A stretch of DNA of 64,000 bases from a bacterium. Its GTDB lineage: Bacteria; Sysuimicrobiota; Sysuimicrobiia; Sysuimicrobiales; Segetimicrobiaceae. The stretch lies in contig DATGJN010000073.1 in the NCBI GenBank assembly GCA_035295165.1, positions 1-64,000 of the forward strand, in the 5' to 3' direction. Shown piece after piece: positions 43,810-53,342 of this stretch (the first letter of the stretch is position 1; each line of letters starts with the position of its first letter). A model generated the notes under the pieces. That model saw only the letters and a list, made by a program, of their open reading frames with translations. It was not told the origin of the DNA and did no database searches. Made by a program: the position numbers and the translations under genes.

Positions 43810-45009
43810 ATGGTGAGACCCCTCGTCAGCGCGATCATTACAACTCACAACCGCGCCGGCCTTCTCGCAGAGGCGCTCTCTTCGGTCTACGCGCAGGAGC
43901 GGCGCGGGGAGTTGTTCGAGTTGGAAGTGATCGTGGTCGACGATGCGTCCTCGGACGACACCCCGGCGGTGGTCGCTCGATTCCCGGCCACGTACCTGCG
44001 TCACGGCGTGAATCGGGGCGCGGCGGCCGCCCGCAATACCGGCGTCGAGGCCGGCCGAGGCGCCTACGTCGCCTTTCTGGACGACGACGACCTTTGGTTG
44101 CCAAGCAAACTGCGGACCCAGGTGCCGGTGCTCGAGGCCCATGCGGACGTCGGGGTCGTGTACAGCTCCTTCGTGTTGACGCAGGACGGCCGGGAGAAGG
44201 AGTGGCCCGTGTTCGGACCGTCCGGCGATATCTTTGATCAGCTCCTGATGGGGAATTTCATCGCGATGATGACGACGCTTGTGCGCCGATCGGCGCTGTT
44301 GCAGGTCGGCGGGTTCGACGTCGAACTCGCCAGCGCAGAAGACTATGACTTCTGGCTCCGGCTCAGCCATCGCGTCCCGTTTCACTTCGTTCGTGGGCCT
44401 GTCGCCGCGGTGCGCCCGTCGCTGCAGGGTCTGGGGTCCAGCGCCGTGGCGACCGGCGCCAGTCGAAAGGTGCATCGCCGCATCGTCGCACGGGCGTTGG
44501 CGCTCGAGCCGAACCTCACGCCCGAGGCAGTGCAGGACGTGATCGACAACATGGAGTTGCGGAACGCCGAGCTCCTGTACATCATGCCACGCGCCGTCGC
44601 CCTCGCCCAGATGCTCGCCCACCTTGGGGAGTATCCGCGAGTGATCCGACATGTGGGGGTTCGCGAGCAGTTGGCAGCGCTCGCCTGCCAGGAGGCGGTC
44701 GACTCGCCTGATCCGTTTCACGCGGCCGCAGCGGTCTGCGGCGCGGTCGCGCAGGCTGCGGGTACCACGGGGGAGGCGCGGCGTCTCGCAAGCGCGGTGT
44801 GGACCGAGCTTGCCCTTCGGCTCTTGCGACAGCGGCGCGTGGGCCTCGCCGTGCGCGCGGCATGGGGAGGCGTGCGTCGTGATCCGGTACAGTTCGTCGG
44901 ACGCGGGTTCGACGCCGTGCGCCACGCCGCGGGGCTCCGTGAGGTCGTGCGGACCGCCCCGCGCGATTTCACCCGTCGTCTGCAACGGCGTGCCACACTA
45001 CCCGGATGA
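43810..45009 (+). CDS. GT2-family glycosyltransferase
   Basis: A 399-residue GT-A enzyme with VSAIITTHNRAGLLAEALSS at the start, VIVVDDASSDDTPAVV and the metal-binding FLDDDDLW near residue 94, then FDVELASAEDYDFWLRLSHR, the ED motif of the acceptor site. The C-terminal half is helical and unknown. It is a probable sugar transferase for a surface glycan, but it lies 22 kb from the polysaccharide locus. ATG 43810 is used; the ribosome site is weak. Confidence 0.87.
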   Translation: MVRPLVSAIITTHNRAGLLAEALSSVYAQERRGELFELEVIVVDDASSDDTPAVVARFPATYLRHGVNRGAAAARNTGVEAGRGAYVAFLDDDDLWLPSKLRTQVPVLEAHADVGVVYSSFVLTQDGREKEWPVFGPSGDIFDQLLMGNFIAMMTTLVRRSALLQVGGFDVELASAEDYDFWLRLSHRVPFHFVRGPVAAVRPSLQGLGSSAVATGASRKVHRRIVARALALEPNLTPEAVQDVIDNMELRNAELLYIMPRAVALAQMLAHLGEYPRVIRHVGVREQLAALACQEAVDSPDPFHAAAAVCGAVAQAAGTTGEARRLASAVWTELALRLLRQRRVGLAVRAAWGGVRRDPVQFVGRGFDAVRHAAGLREVVRTAPRDFTRRLQRRATLPG

Positions 45010-45358
45010 CCGCACCGGGCATCGCGGCGGCGAGCGCCGACAGCGCGGTCATGGATCAGACCGTCCGCTGGACCTGCGGGTGATCCCGGCCCGCTCTCGT
45101 GGCAGTTCCGACGCCCAGCTGCGGACGGTGCCCAAACGCCGCGCCGGTCGGCGACTCGCGAATCCGTGCGGTCGGGTTGACCTCCCTCCTTTCCGAGCGT
45201 CGCGCGGAGTGCGTACGTTCCGGCCCGGCGGCGCGCGCTGAGGCGGACGTGACGCCCGGCGCAGGCGTGCGCTCCTTCGTCGTCGCGCGCGTTCTGTCGC
45301 CCGGGGGCTTTCGGGTCGCGAAGCAGGCGACGCGCTCAGTCGCACGAAACCTCCGTTC
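45010..45358. other. Intergenic, no feature recognised
   Basis: Between the GT2 and antiporter genes. It holds shadow frames only; no promoter, hairpin with T-tract or small gene could be supported. Confidence 0.4.
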
Positions 45359-46558
45359 ATGACGGCGCTCAGTCTTGCGCTCCGATTCATGCTCGTCGCC
45401 GCGGCCGTGTCGATTGTCACGGAGCAACTGCGCGTGCCGTACACGATCGCGCTCGTCCTCGCGGGTCTCGTGATCGGCAACATGCACCTTGCGCCTGCGA
45501 TCCCAGTCACCCCCGAGATCCTCCTGACGCTGCTCATCCCGCCGCTGCTGTTCGAGGGCGGACTGCGCCTTCCACCCCGTCACCTGAAGACGTACTGGGG
45601 GCTGATCGGGCTCCTGGCGGTGCCCGGCACGCTGGTGACGGCCGCGGCGCTCGGCTGGGTCGCAAGCGCGCTGTTTCACCTGGACTTTCGCAGCGCGCTG
45701 CTGCTCGGCGCCATCGTTTCCGCGATCGACCCCGTGAGCGTGCAGGCGTTGCTGCGCGAGGCCAGGTTGGACCTCCGGCTCGGCACCGTGCTGGACGGCG
45801 AGGCGATCCTGAACGACGGTGTGGCGATCATCTTGTTCACGATCGTGGCCGGCGCGGCCGTTGGGCCCGTCGGCGCAGCCCTCCGGTTTGTCTGGCTACT
45901 CGTCGGCGGCATGACGATCGGCGGACTCGTGGCCCTGGCGACATCGTACGCGCTGGGCCGTACGCAGCGCCCGCTCGTCGAGGCGCTCGGCAGTCTGATC
46001 GCGTCGCTGGGCGCGCTTCTTGTCGCCGGCAGCGTGGGGGCGAGCGGGGTGATCGCCGTGGTCACCGCGGGCGTCGTGTTCGCCAGTTACGGCCCCCGCA
46101 ACCTCACCGACACTGGCCGCGAGACCGTGAACACCATCTGGGACATGATCGCGTTTCTCGCCAACTCGGTGTTGTTTCTCCTCATCGGCATCGAGGTGCC
46201 CGCGGCGCTGCTCGGACACTACTGGCAGCTCATCGCGGTCGTGGCGGGGGCGGGGTTGATCGTGCGGTGGGCGGTGGTCCACGGGTCGATGGCGATCTGG
46301 CAGACTCGAACGCACCTGCTGCCGAATGCGTGGCGCCCCGTGCTCGTGTGGGGCGGGCTGCGCGGCGGCGTCGCCATCGCGCTCGCGCTCGGTATCGATC
46401 CGGCGCTTCCCGCGCGGGACGCGATCGTGGCCGGCGCGTTCGGCCTCGTCGTGTTCACCCTGCTCGTGCAGGGACTCTCGATGCGGCCGGTGATGCGGTG
46501 GGCCGGCATGCTGTCGGCACCCCGCGGAGGCACGGAGGCGGCGGACGCGACCCCGTAG
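45359..46558 (+). CDS. CPA1-family Na+/H+ antiporter
   Basis: A 399-residue antiporter with about twelve membrane segments. It carries AIDPVSVQALLREARLDLRL and the ion-binding DGEAILNDGVAIILF, the CPA1 (NhaP-type) ND motif, and WGGLRGGVAIALALGI near the C-terminus. It exchanges sodium or potassium for protons across the inner membrane. It converges with the exported protein gene 18 bases away. Confidence 0.92.
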   Translation: MTALSLALRFMLVAAAVSIVTEQLRVPYTIALVLAGLVIGNMHLAPAIPVTPEILLTLLIPPLLFEGGLRLPPRHLKTYWGLIGLLAVPGTLVTAAALGWVASALFHLDFRSALLLGAIVSAIDPVSVQALLREARLDLRLGTVLDGEAILNDGVAIILFTIVAGAAVGPVGAALRFVWLLVGGMTIGGLVALATSYALGRTQRPLVEALGSLIASLGALLVAGSVGASGVIAVVTAGVVFASYGPRNLTDTGRETVNTIWDMIAFLANSVLFLLIGIEVPAALLGHYWQLIAVVAGAGLIVRWAVVHGSMAIWQTRTHLLPNAWRPVLVWGGLRGGVAIALALGIDPALPARDAIVAGAFGLVVFTLLVQGLSMRPVMRWAGMLSAPRGGTEAADATP

Positions 46559-46576
46559 ACGTCGCGACACGCCGGT

Positions 46577-47251
46577 CTAGCGGCCGTTGCCCCCCGGTTG
46601 CGTCGCGGGCGCGGACTCGCGGCCCCGCGCCGTCAGCCGGAACGTCCCGATGATCCTGGTCAACAGCGGGGCGTCCTCTTCGACCCGGGTCGCCGTGTTG
46701 GTCGTCGTGCCCGTCATGAGGAACGCCTCGCGGTTCACCACCACGCACACCTGCAGGCTCCAGCGGTCCTGGCCGTCCTTCGTGCGCCAGGTGTAGGCGT
46801 GGGTGTACCCGGGCAGGTCGCCGACCGTCGTCGGCCCCTCGCTCGCGGTCGCGAACGCGATGTGCCCGAACACCCGCATCACCCGCTCCGCCTCGCGTAC
46901 GCAGGTCTTCGACGACATCGCCACGACGGTGTCGTGGGCGATGATGTTCACGGTTTCGGGGAGCTCGCCGGCGCGGGCGGGGCCCGTCGCCACGACCGTG
47001 GGATCTCCGGACGAGGTTCTGACGTTCCACGACACAGGGACAGCGATGGTAAAGCGGTCGCCGGGATCGTGCACGAGCCGCGATCCTCCCGGTTGGCCGG
47101 CGGCGGGCGCGCCGAAGAGCGCTCCGGCGACCAGCGCCGCCACGACCGCCAGCACGCCCGTCGCACGCCGGCTACGGCAAAAAGGCGGCGCCTGTGCGGG
47201 GCCCGCGTGGTCGTCGCGCGACGGGTGGGCGAAACGTGAACGACGCGTCAT
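46577..47251 (-). CDS. Exported PsbP/DUF1795-like protein
   Basis: A 224-residue protein with a signal peptide (ATGVLAVVAALVAGALFGAP) and a single domain starting VHDPGDRFTIAVPVSWNVRT, the opening of PsbP-like/DUF1795 folds, which read -f-i-x-x-P-x-x-W. Two cysteines (KTCVREAE; LQVCVVVN) may form a disulfide. Function is unknown; related proteins are secreted lipoproteins. The first 30 residues before the hydrophobic core are basic and long, so an internal start is possible. It is divergent from ada. Confidence 0.7.
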   Translation of the reverse strand: MTRRSRFAHPSRDDHAGPAQAPPFCRSRRATGVLAVVAALVAGALFGAPAAGQPGGSRLVHDPGDRFTIAVPVSWNVRTSSGDPTVVATGPARAGELPETVNIIAHDTVVAMSSKTCVREAERVMRVFGHIAFATASEGPTTVGDLPGYTHAYTWRTKDGQDRWSLQVCVVVNREAFLMTGTTTNTATRVEEDAPLLTRIIGTFRLTARGRESAPATQPGGNGR

Positions 47252-47468
47252 CGGTCGTCACACGGGTGGTGCGTCATCTGCAGCGCTCGCTTCGAGTGCG
47301 GTTCGGCGCGCGTGGCGGGGTTCTCCTGCCCGCGATCCGGATGGCATATACTTGGCGTAGGCTGCGACGCGTGCGCCGGCCTCACCACTCCCGATGAGTT
47401 TGGCCGCAAGAATCGGATAGCGGCGACCGCCTCGGCGTCCTACGATGGGCCCCGGAGGTGGACGCGCG

Positions 47469-48605
47469 ATGCTGATGAGAGCGGAAGTGCGATCAGAGAC
47501 GGGAACGGGAATCGACGATCCGAGATGGCTCGCCGTGTTGGCCCGTGACGCGGCCGCGGACGGCGCGTTTGTGTTCGCGGTGCGGTCGACCGGGATCTAC
47601 TGCCGGCCGTCGTGTCCGGCGCGCCGTCCCGGCCGGGCGCAGGTGGTGTTCTTCGGGCGCCCCGCCGACGCAGAGCGCGCGGGCTTCCGGGCATGCCGGC
47701 GGTGCCGGCCGACCGCCGCGAGCGTGGAAGAGCAGCAGGTACAGTTGGTGCAGGACGCCTGCCGGTACATCGAAGCCCGGGTCGACGACGGCGCGACGCG
47801 CTTGGCCGAACTCGCCGCGCACCTCGGGCGGAGCCCCCATCACGTGCGTCGGGTGTTCACGCGGCTCGTGGGGATCTCGCCGCGGGACTACGCCGACGCG
47901 TGCCGGCTCGACCTCGTGCGGGCTCGGCTTCGCGCGCAGGAGGCGGTCGCGTCCGCGCTGTACGCGTCCGGGTTCGGGTCGAGCAGCCGTCTCTACGAGC
48001 GCGCACCCAAGGATCTCGGGATGACGCCCGCCGCGTACCGGCGGGGCGGCCGCGGGATGCGGATCGCGTACACGACCGTGTCCACGCCCCTCGGGCGCCT
48101 CCTCGTCGGGGCGACGCCCCGGGGCGTGTGTGCGGTCAGTCTCGGCGCCGACGACCGGACGCTCGAGACGGCGCTCGCCGGCGAGTATCCATTCGCGGAG
48201 CGCCGCCGGGACGACACCGGCCTCGGGCCGTGGGTGGCCGCGATCGTGGCCTACGTTCGCGGCCGGCGTCCCCACCTGTCGCTCCCCCTCGACATCCAGG
48301 CCACGGCGTTCCAGCGCAAGGTGTGGACTGCCCTGCAGGCGATCCCGTACGGAGAGACGCGGTCGTACGCCGAGGTCGCGCGCGCGCTCGGCCGGCCGTC
48401 GGCGGTGCGGGCGGTGGCCCAAGCGTGCGCCGCGAATCCGGCGGCCCTGATCATCCCGTGCCATCGGGTCGTGCGGTCCGACGGGAATCCGGGCGGGTAC
48501 CGGTGGGGCGCGGAGCGCAAGCGCGCGTTGCTGCGCCGCGAGCGCGAAACCGCGGGTGCGCCGCGCGAGCGAGAAGAGCGACGAGCGGCGCACGCCGCGC
48601 ACTAA
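47469..48605 (+). CDS. ada: Ada-type alkylation response protein and methyltransferase
   Basis: The 378-residue product has all three Ada parts. The N-terminal zinc domain holds GIYCRPSCPARRP and FRACRRCRP, where the first cysteine accepts methyl groups from phosphotriesters. An AraC-type HTH follows (LAAHLGRSPHHVRRVFTRLV; GISPRDYADACRLD). The C-terminal O6-alkylguanine-DNA methyltransferase has PYGETRSYAEVARALGRPSA and the active cysteine in LIIPCHRVVRSDGNPGGYRW. It both repairs DNA and activates alkylation genes. ATG 47469 is the preferred start. No Ada box was identified upstream. Confidence 0.94.
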   Translation: MLMRAEVRSETGTGIDDPRWLAVLARDAAADGAFVFAVRSTGIYCRPSCPARRPGRAQVVFFGRPADAERAGFRACRRCRPTAASVEEQQVQLVQDACRYIEARVDDGATRLAELAAHLGRSPHHVRRVFTRLVGISPRDYADACRLDLVRARLRAQEAVASALYASGFGSSSRLYERAPKDLGMTPAAYRRGGRGMRIAYTTVSTPLGRLLVGATPRGVCAVSLGADDRTLETALAGEYPFAERRRDDTGLGPWVAAIVAYVRGRRPHLSLPLDIQATAFQRKVWTALQAIPYGETRSYAEVARALGRPSAVRAVAQACAANPAALIIPCHRVVRSDGNPGGYRWGAERKRALLRRERETAGAPREREERRAAHAAH

Positions 48606-48623
48606 CCGGCGCGTTCCGCACCG

Positions 48624-49511
48624 TCACCGCCGCGCCAGCGCCACACCCGCAAGGACGCACGCCGCGCCGAGCGCTTGGCTGGTGGTCAGGCGCTCTCCCA
48701 GCAGCCACCACGCCGCGGCTACCGCGACGACGGGGTTGATATTGGTCAGGATCGCGGTCCGCGTCGTACCGATCCGGCGCAGCGCCAGGGACCAGACCGC
48801 GTACCCGAGCGCGATCGTTAGCACGCTCGTGTAGAGGACCGCGCCCCACGCCCGCCAGTCGAGTGCCTGCCAGGACTGCGCCCGGAGGTCCGGGAGTCCG
48901 AGCGCGACGAGCACGAGCGTCGAGATCGAGATCGTCACGGCGGTGAGCGCGGCGGGCGGATACCGCACGGCCAGCGGCCGGCTGACGAGGGTGTACGCCG
49001 CCCAGCACACGGCGGACCCGAGCGTCAAGAGGTCTCCCCACACGGCGGTCGCGGGGAGATTGGACGCGCCCGGGCGGACCAGGAAGGTCAGTCCAACCAG
49101 CGAGAGGAGGATCCCCGCCCACGCCCTCGCCGACACGCGATCCATACGCAGCGCCATCGCGCCAAGCGCCACCATGACGGGGGAGAGCCCCATGATCAGG
49201 GCCGAGTGCCCGGCGGTCGTCAACCGGATGCCGTTAATGAAGGTGAGCTGCTGCAGCACGATCCCCACGGCCGCGAGCGCGAGGACGCGGCCGCGATCGT
49301 CCGGCGCGATGCGGAGCGACTCCCGCCGCGCTGCGGTGATCGCCAGCAGGACGATCGAGGCGAGCACCCAGCGCATCGCGTTGAATGCAGCCGGGGAGGC
49401 GAACGCGGGCAGCGCGCCCTTGATCACGATGAAGTTCAGGCCCCACACCACGGGGACGAACGCCACGATGGCCGCGTCCTCGAGCGCCGTGCGGCGCCGC
49501 TCGTTCGTCAT
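48624..49511 (-). CDS. EamA-family metabolite exporter
   Basis: A 295-residue transporter with ten predicted helices in two EamA repeats (AIVAFVPVVWGLNFIVIKGA and AVCWAAYTLVSRPLAVRYPP starts; the second ends ALGAACVLAGVALAR). It belongs to the drug/metabolite transporter superfamily and may export an amino acid or similar small molecule. ATG 49511 was chosen as the earliest plausible start after the open frame. It converges with ada 18 bases away and is divergent from the alcohol dehydrogenase gene. Confidence 0.88.
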   Translation of the reverse strand: MTNERRRTALEDAAIVAFVPVVWGLNFIVIKGALPAFASPAAFNAMRWVLASIVLLAITAARRESLRIAPDDRGRVLALAAVGIVLQQLTFINGIRLTTAGHSALIMGLSPVMVALGAMALRMDRVSARAWAGILLSLVGLTFLVRPGASNLPATAVWGDLLTLGSAVCWAAYTLVSRPLAVRYPPAALTAVTISISTLVLVALGLPDLRAQSWQALDWRAWGAVLYTSVLTIALGYAVWSLALRRIGTTRTAILTNINPVVAVAAAWWLLGERLTTSQALGAACVLAGVALARR

Positions 49512-49580
49512 CACACAAGGATTCCACGCGGGTCGGCAGGAAAGCCTCTGCGCACGCTCCGGAGGGAAGGAGGCACGCGC

Positions 49581-50678
49581 ATGCGGGCGGCCGTCTTCTA
49601 CGATGTCGGCAAGCCGTTGGTGGTGGAGGAGGTCGAGCTCGCCCCGCCGCGAGCCGGCGAGGTGCTTGTGCGAATCGCCGCGACCGGCGTCTGCCACAGC
49701 GATCTGCACTACATCAAAGGCGATCTGGCGATGCCGTTGCCCGTCGTCCTCGGGCACGAGGCCGCGGGCGTCGTGGAGACGATCGGTCCCGGCGTCGAGT
49801 CGGTGCGGCCGGGCGACCACGTGGTGCTGCTGTTCGCGCCGGCGTGCGGCCACTGCCGCTACTGCGACAGCGGCCGCCCCCATCTGTGCGAGATGCGCTA
49901 TCGGGTTCGCGGGAAGATGCCAGACGGCACGACGCGGCTGCGCTGCGGCGACCGGGAGCTCCATCACTTCACGTGCGTCTCGTCGTGGGCGGAGCAGGCC
50001 GTCGTCCCGGAGTCTGGGGTGCTGCCGATCGGCAAGGACGTGCCGCTGACCATTGCCGCGTTGTTGGGGTGCGCGGTGACCACCGGTGTCGGCGCGGTGG
50101 TCAACACCGCCCGCGTGCGACCGGGCACCAGCGTCGCCGTGTTCGGCCTCGGCGGCGTCGGCCTAAACGTCGTGCAGGGGGCGCGGATCGCCGGGGCGGT
50201 CATGATCATCGGCGTGGATCTTCTCGATCACCGGCTGGAGGCCGCGCGGCGGTTCGGCGCGACGCACACGCTCAACGCCAAAGCGAACGATCCGGTGCAG
50301 GCGATCCTGGACCTGACGGGCGGCGGCGCGGACTATGCGTTTGAGGTGATCGGGCGCGCGGCGACGGTGCGGCAGGCCGTAGACAGCGTCGCGCGCGGCG
50401 GCGTCGCGGTTGCCGTGGGCCTCCCGCCGACGCGCGAGGAGCTGGTGGTGCCGGGTCCGACGTTCGTGCTCAACGAGAAGACGTTGCAGGCGTGCTTCTA
50501 CGGGTCGTCGCGGCTGCGCTCCGACATTCCCCGGCTGCTCGCGATGTACGACGCCGGCCAGCTGATGCTCGACGAGCTCGTGACCGCTTCGTTTCCGCTC
50601 GATCGCGTCAACGACGCGGTGGCGACGCTCGATCGCGGCGACGGCCTACGCAGTATTCTTCAGATGTCCGCGGCATGA
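49581..50678 (+). CDS. Zinc-dependent alcohol dehydrogenase
   Basis: A 365-residue MDR-superfamily enzyme. Catalytic zinc ligands are visible in GVCHSDLHYIKG and GHEAAGVVETIGPGVESV; the structural zinc site is ACGHCRYCDSGRPHLC. The NAD(P)-binding fold reads AVFGLGGVGLNVVQGARIAG. It resembles class III-like or Zn-ADHs acting on short alcohols or S-hydroxymethyl thiols. ATG 49581 follows GGAGGGAAGGAGG. Its TGA overlaps the D,D-carboxypeptidase start (ATGA). Confidence 0.92.
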   Translation: MRAAVFYDVGKPLVVEEVELAPPRAGEVLVRIAATGVCHSDLHYIKGDLAMPLPVVLGHEAAGVVETIGPGVESVRPGDHVVLLFAPACGHCRYCDSGRPHLCEMRYRVRGKMPDGTTRLRCGDRELHHFTCVSSWAEQAVVPESGVLPIGKDVPLTIAALLGCAVTTGVGAVVNTARVRPGTSVAVFGLGGVGLNVVQGARIAGAVMIIGVDLLDHRLEAARRFGATHTLNAKANDPVQAILDLTGGGADYAFEVIGRAATVRQAVDSVARGGVAVAVGLPPTREELVVPGPTFVLNEKTLQACFYGSSRLRSDIPRLLAMYDAGQLMLDELVTASFPLDRVNDAVATLDRGDGLRSILQMSAA

Positions 50679-51916
50679 TGCGCGCCGTCCGCCCGTCGCT
50701 GGTGCTCCTGTTGTGCCTGGCGCTTGGCGTCCCGGCGTCCTGGGCCGCTCCGCGCGCCCACCCCGTGCGGCCCCCGGCGGACGCCGCGGCCGAGTCCGGC
50801 CCGACGGCACCGCCCGCCACGTTGCTGATGGAGGTGTCGACCGGGCAGGTCCTCGCGTCGAGCGATGCGCACCGGCACCTGCCCCCGGCGAGCCTCGACA
50901 AGCTCATGACCCTGTATCTCGTGCTTCAGGCCATTCGCGGCCACCAGATTACGCTCGACACCTCGGTCACCGTGAGCGCCACCACGTGGCGGATCGGGCG
51001 GACCGCGGGGAGCAGCCGGATGTTCCTGAACGTCGGGGACGTCGTTCCCGTGCGGGACCTGCTCAGCGGTTTGATGGTGGCGTCCGGCAACGACGCCGCC
51101 GAAGCGCTGGCCGAGGCCGTCGGGGGTTCCGGGGAGCAGTTCGTCACGCTGATGAACGCGCAGGCGGCACGACTCGGCATGCACGACACGCACTACGTCA
51201 CCCCGCACGGGCTGCCCGCGCCGGACGAGTACACGAGTGCGTGGGACATCGCGCTGCTGGCCCGACGCGTCCTGCTCGACTTTCCGGACGTCGTGCAGAT
51301 CACCGGGGCGCGGTACGAGGCGTACGGCGGGATCCGGCAGGCGAACTGGAACAACCTGGTCTTCCGCGATCCGCGGGTCGACGGGTTGAAGACCGGACAC
51401 ACCTCCGAAGCCGGGTTCAGTATCGCCGCGACGGCACAGCAGGGTGGGATGCGCCTGCTCGCGGTCGTGATGGGCGCGCCGACACTCCGGCGTCGCACCG
51501 ACCTGGCGGAGGGACTGTTCGCGCAAGGGTTCGGCCGCTACGCGCTCGTGCCCGTGCCGTGGCAGCGGGTCGTCCCCGCGTCGCTGCGCGTCTACGGCGG
51601 CACGACCGGGGAGGTGTCTTTGGAAACCTCCGGGCCGGTTGCGGTGCTGGTTGGGCGTGACACGCGCCCCTCGCTGGTGATCGCCGAGGCGATCACGGCG
51701 CGGCCGTTTGCGCCGGTCGCACGCGCGCAACAGGTCGGCGTGCTCACGGTCAGCGTCGACGGACGCGCGCTCGCCGCGACACCGCTGCTCGCGGCGCAGC
51801 CGGTGGCGCGCGCCGGGTTGTTCGGGCGCCTATGGGGCTACATCCGATACGAGGTGGGGGTGCTGTTCCACCGCCACCGCGCCCGCGCTCAGGGAGCGTA
51901 CGAGCCTCCGCAGTAG
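50675..51916 (+). CDS. D-alanyl-D-alanine carboxypeptidase (PBP5-like)
   Basis: The 413-residue protein has a signal peptide (SLVLLLCLALGVPASWAAPR) and three catalytic motifs of serine D,D-peptidases: SLDK (Ser73, Lys76), SGN (137-139) and KTG (239-241). A C-terminal beta-domain and an amphipathic anchor (LFGRLWGYIRYEVGVLFHRH) follow, as in PBP5/6. It trims the terminal D-Ala of peptidoglycan stem peptides in the periplasm. It overlaps the alcohol dehydrogenase gene, an odd partner. Confidence 0.93.
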   Translation: MMRAVRPSLVLLLCLALGVPASWAAPRAHPVRPPADAAAESGPTAPPATLLMEVSTGQVLASSDAHRHLPPASLDKLMTLYLVLQAIRGHQITLDTSVTVSATTWRIGRTAGSSRMFLNVGDVVPVRDLLSGLMVASGNDAAEALAEAVGGSGEQFVTLMNAQAARLGMHDTHYVTPHGLPAPDEYTSAWDIALLARRVLLDFPDVVQITGARYEAYGGIRQANWNNLVFRDPRVDGLKTGHTSEAGFSIAATAQQGGMRLLAVVMGAPTLRRRTDLAEGLFAQGFGRYALVPVPWQRVVPASLRVYGGTTGEVSLETSGPVAVLVGRDTRPSLVIAEAITARPFAPVARAQQVGVLTVSVDGRALAATPLLAAQPVARAGLFGRLWGYIRYEVGVLFHRHRARAQGAYEPPQ

Positions 51917-52039
51917 GCCGGGCGGACCGCGCGTCGCCAGTCGGCCGCCGGTCCCCCCGCGCGCATTTTTCGCCGCGCGACTGTTCCGCGGTGAACTTCC
52001 GCAGGAGTGAGCCTGCGCGGTCCCGAAATTCGGCGTGGG

Positions 52040-52642
52040 ATGAGCGAAGACTTTGAGGTCGACGCGCGCATCGAGCCGGAGGAGGGGGCATCGCGCACCT
52101 GGTTGATCCCGGCGATCGCGGTGACGACCGCCGTGTTGGCCGTCGCCGCGGCCTACAGCAGCATGCTCGCCGGCGAGTCCGCGCACGAGTCGCTCGCGCA
52201 ACTGAATCGGGCGGCGATCCTCCAGGCGCAGGCGTCCGATCAGTGGGCGTTTTACCAGGCGGAAGGCATCAAGCGGCACACGTTCGAGGTGCAGCGCGAC
52301 ATCGGCCGGCTGCAGACCGACGCGCCGCACGTCGCGCTCGTCGCGGCGCAGGATGCGCAGGCGAGGCGGTACGCGACGCAGCAGGCGGCGATCCGCCGCG
52401 ACGCTGAAACGCTGGAGCAACGGCGAGACGCCGCGCAAACGATCGCGGAGCGGTACGATGCGCGCTACCAGCGTCTGGGCCAAGCGGTGGCCGTGTTCCA
52501 GGTCGGCATCGTCGTCTGTTCCGTCGCAGCGATCGTGCGCCGTCCGGCGCTCTGGTACCTCGGGCTGGCCGGCGGGCTCGTCGGCGCCGCGATCCTCGCA
52601 CAGGCCGTGTTCGCGTCCGCTGCAGGTGCTCGCGCGGGCTGA
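52040..52642 (+). CDS. DUF4337-family membrane protein
   Basis: A 200-residue protein with a membrane helix near the N-terminus (WLIPAIAVTTAVLAVAAAYS), a charged coiled-coil middle (about 55-140, alternating Gln/Ala/Arg) and two C-terminal helices (VFQVGIVVCSVAAIV; WYLGLAGGLVGAAILAQAVF). This helix-coil-helix-helix layout is that of DUF4337. Function is unknown. ATG 52040 was preferred to an upstream extension. Confidence 0.8.
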   Translation: MSEDFEVDARIEPEEGASRTWLIPAIAVTTAVLAVAAAYSSMLAGESAHESLAQLNRAAILQAQASDQWAFYQAEGIKRHTFEVQRDIGRLQTDAPHVALVAAQDAQARRYATQQAAIRRDAETLEQRRDAAQTIAERYDARYQRLGQAVAVFQVGIVVCSVAAIVRRPALWYLGLAGGLVGAAILAQAVFASAAGARAG

Positions 52643-52741
52643 TCGCCGCGGAAAATTACTGTGGAGAATTGCTGTAGAATGGCAGGAGGCCCGGTGCGGA
52701 AGACGTAGCATTGCCTGGACAGGAATGCGTGGAGGTGTCGT

Positions 52742-53041
52742 GTGGAGAATGAAGCACATTCGGCGGAAGGTGCCGGGGCCGCAGCGGCGCCGGGAGCCGG
52801 ACAGGAGCGTCGCGCCTGGGCCGAACCGCTCCTGGCGGGCGTTGTCGTCTCACTGATCGCAGAAGCGAAGGACGCTGGGTGGAGCGGCAGGCTCGAATAC
52901 GTGGTGGAGATGTGCGTCCAGGAAATGACCTCCACGCTCGGGATGTCTCACGATGAGATCGTTGAGGTCTTGCTGCGGTGGGCCGGCGAGTTGGGCGAGG
53001 ACCTCAGCCGGGAGGACGTGGAGAAAGCGATCGAAGCATAG
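52742..53041 (+). CDS. Hypothetical small acidic protein
   Basis: A 99-residue protein that I do not recognise. It starts at GTG 52742, five bases after GGAGGT. The first 30 residues are low-complexity (Ala, Gly, Glu); the rest is helical (WAEPLLAGVVVSLIAEAKDA, VVEMCVQEMTSTLGMSHDEI, VEVLLRWAGELGEDLSREDV), with the look of a small helical-bundle or degenerate EF-like protein. No membrane segment. It precedes a 23-codon membrane peptide gene. Confidence 0.6.
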   Translation: MENEAHSAEGAGAAAAPGAGQERRAWAEPLLAGVVVSLIAEAKDAGWSGRLEYVVEMCVQEMTSTLGMSHDEIVEVLLRWAGELGEDLSREDVEKAIEA

Positions 53042-53166
53042 CGCGGATCCCGTCCGGCGTGTCGACGTCGTCCGCCCCCTGCTGCGGGGGGCGGACGACG
53101 TTTAGGGCCCGCGCGGGGCGGGGTAAAACAGCGGCGCAAGCGGGCAGGGAGAGGAGGTGGGGGACG

Positions 53167-53238
53167 ATGCTTTTGGCCGGGCTCCTGGCCCTCATCGGCA
53201 TCGCGCTGTGGGCCACCGGGCACCTGATCCTTCGATGA
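53167..53238 (+). CDS. 23-residue membrane peptide
   Basis: ATG 53167 follows AGGAGGTGGGGGACG, a strong ribosome site. The product is a single hydrophobic helix (LLAGLLALIGIALWATGHLI, then LR and TGA). A strong terminator follows at 53270. Such tiny membrane proteins occur in many bacteria; its role is unknown. A one-helix regulator of the neighbouring proteins is possible. Confidence 0.55.
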   Translation: MLLAGLLALIGIALWATGHLILR

Positions 53239-53269
53239 CGGCGTCATCGTGATCCGGCTTGGCGTGACC

Positions 53270-53315
53270 GGGCTCCGGCACCGCTGACCATCGGGTGCCG
53301 GAGCCCGGAGCTTTT
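53270..53315 (+). terminator. Intrinsic terminator
   Basis: A 13-bp perfect stem (GGGCTCCGGCACC 53270-53282 with GGTGCCGGAGCCC 53294-53306), followed by GGAGCTTTT. It ends the transcript of the small genes and may also serve the convergent amidohydrolase. Confidence 0.75.
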
Positions 53316-53342
53316 CCGCGCGATCGCGGACGGCCGCGGACC

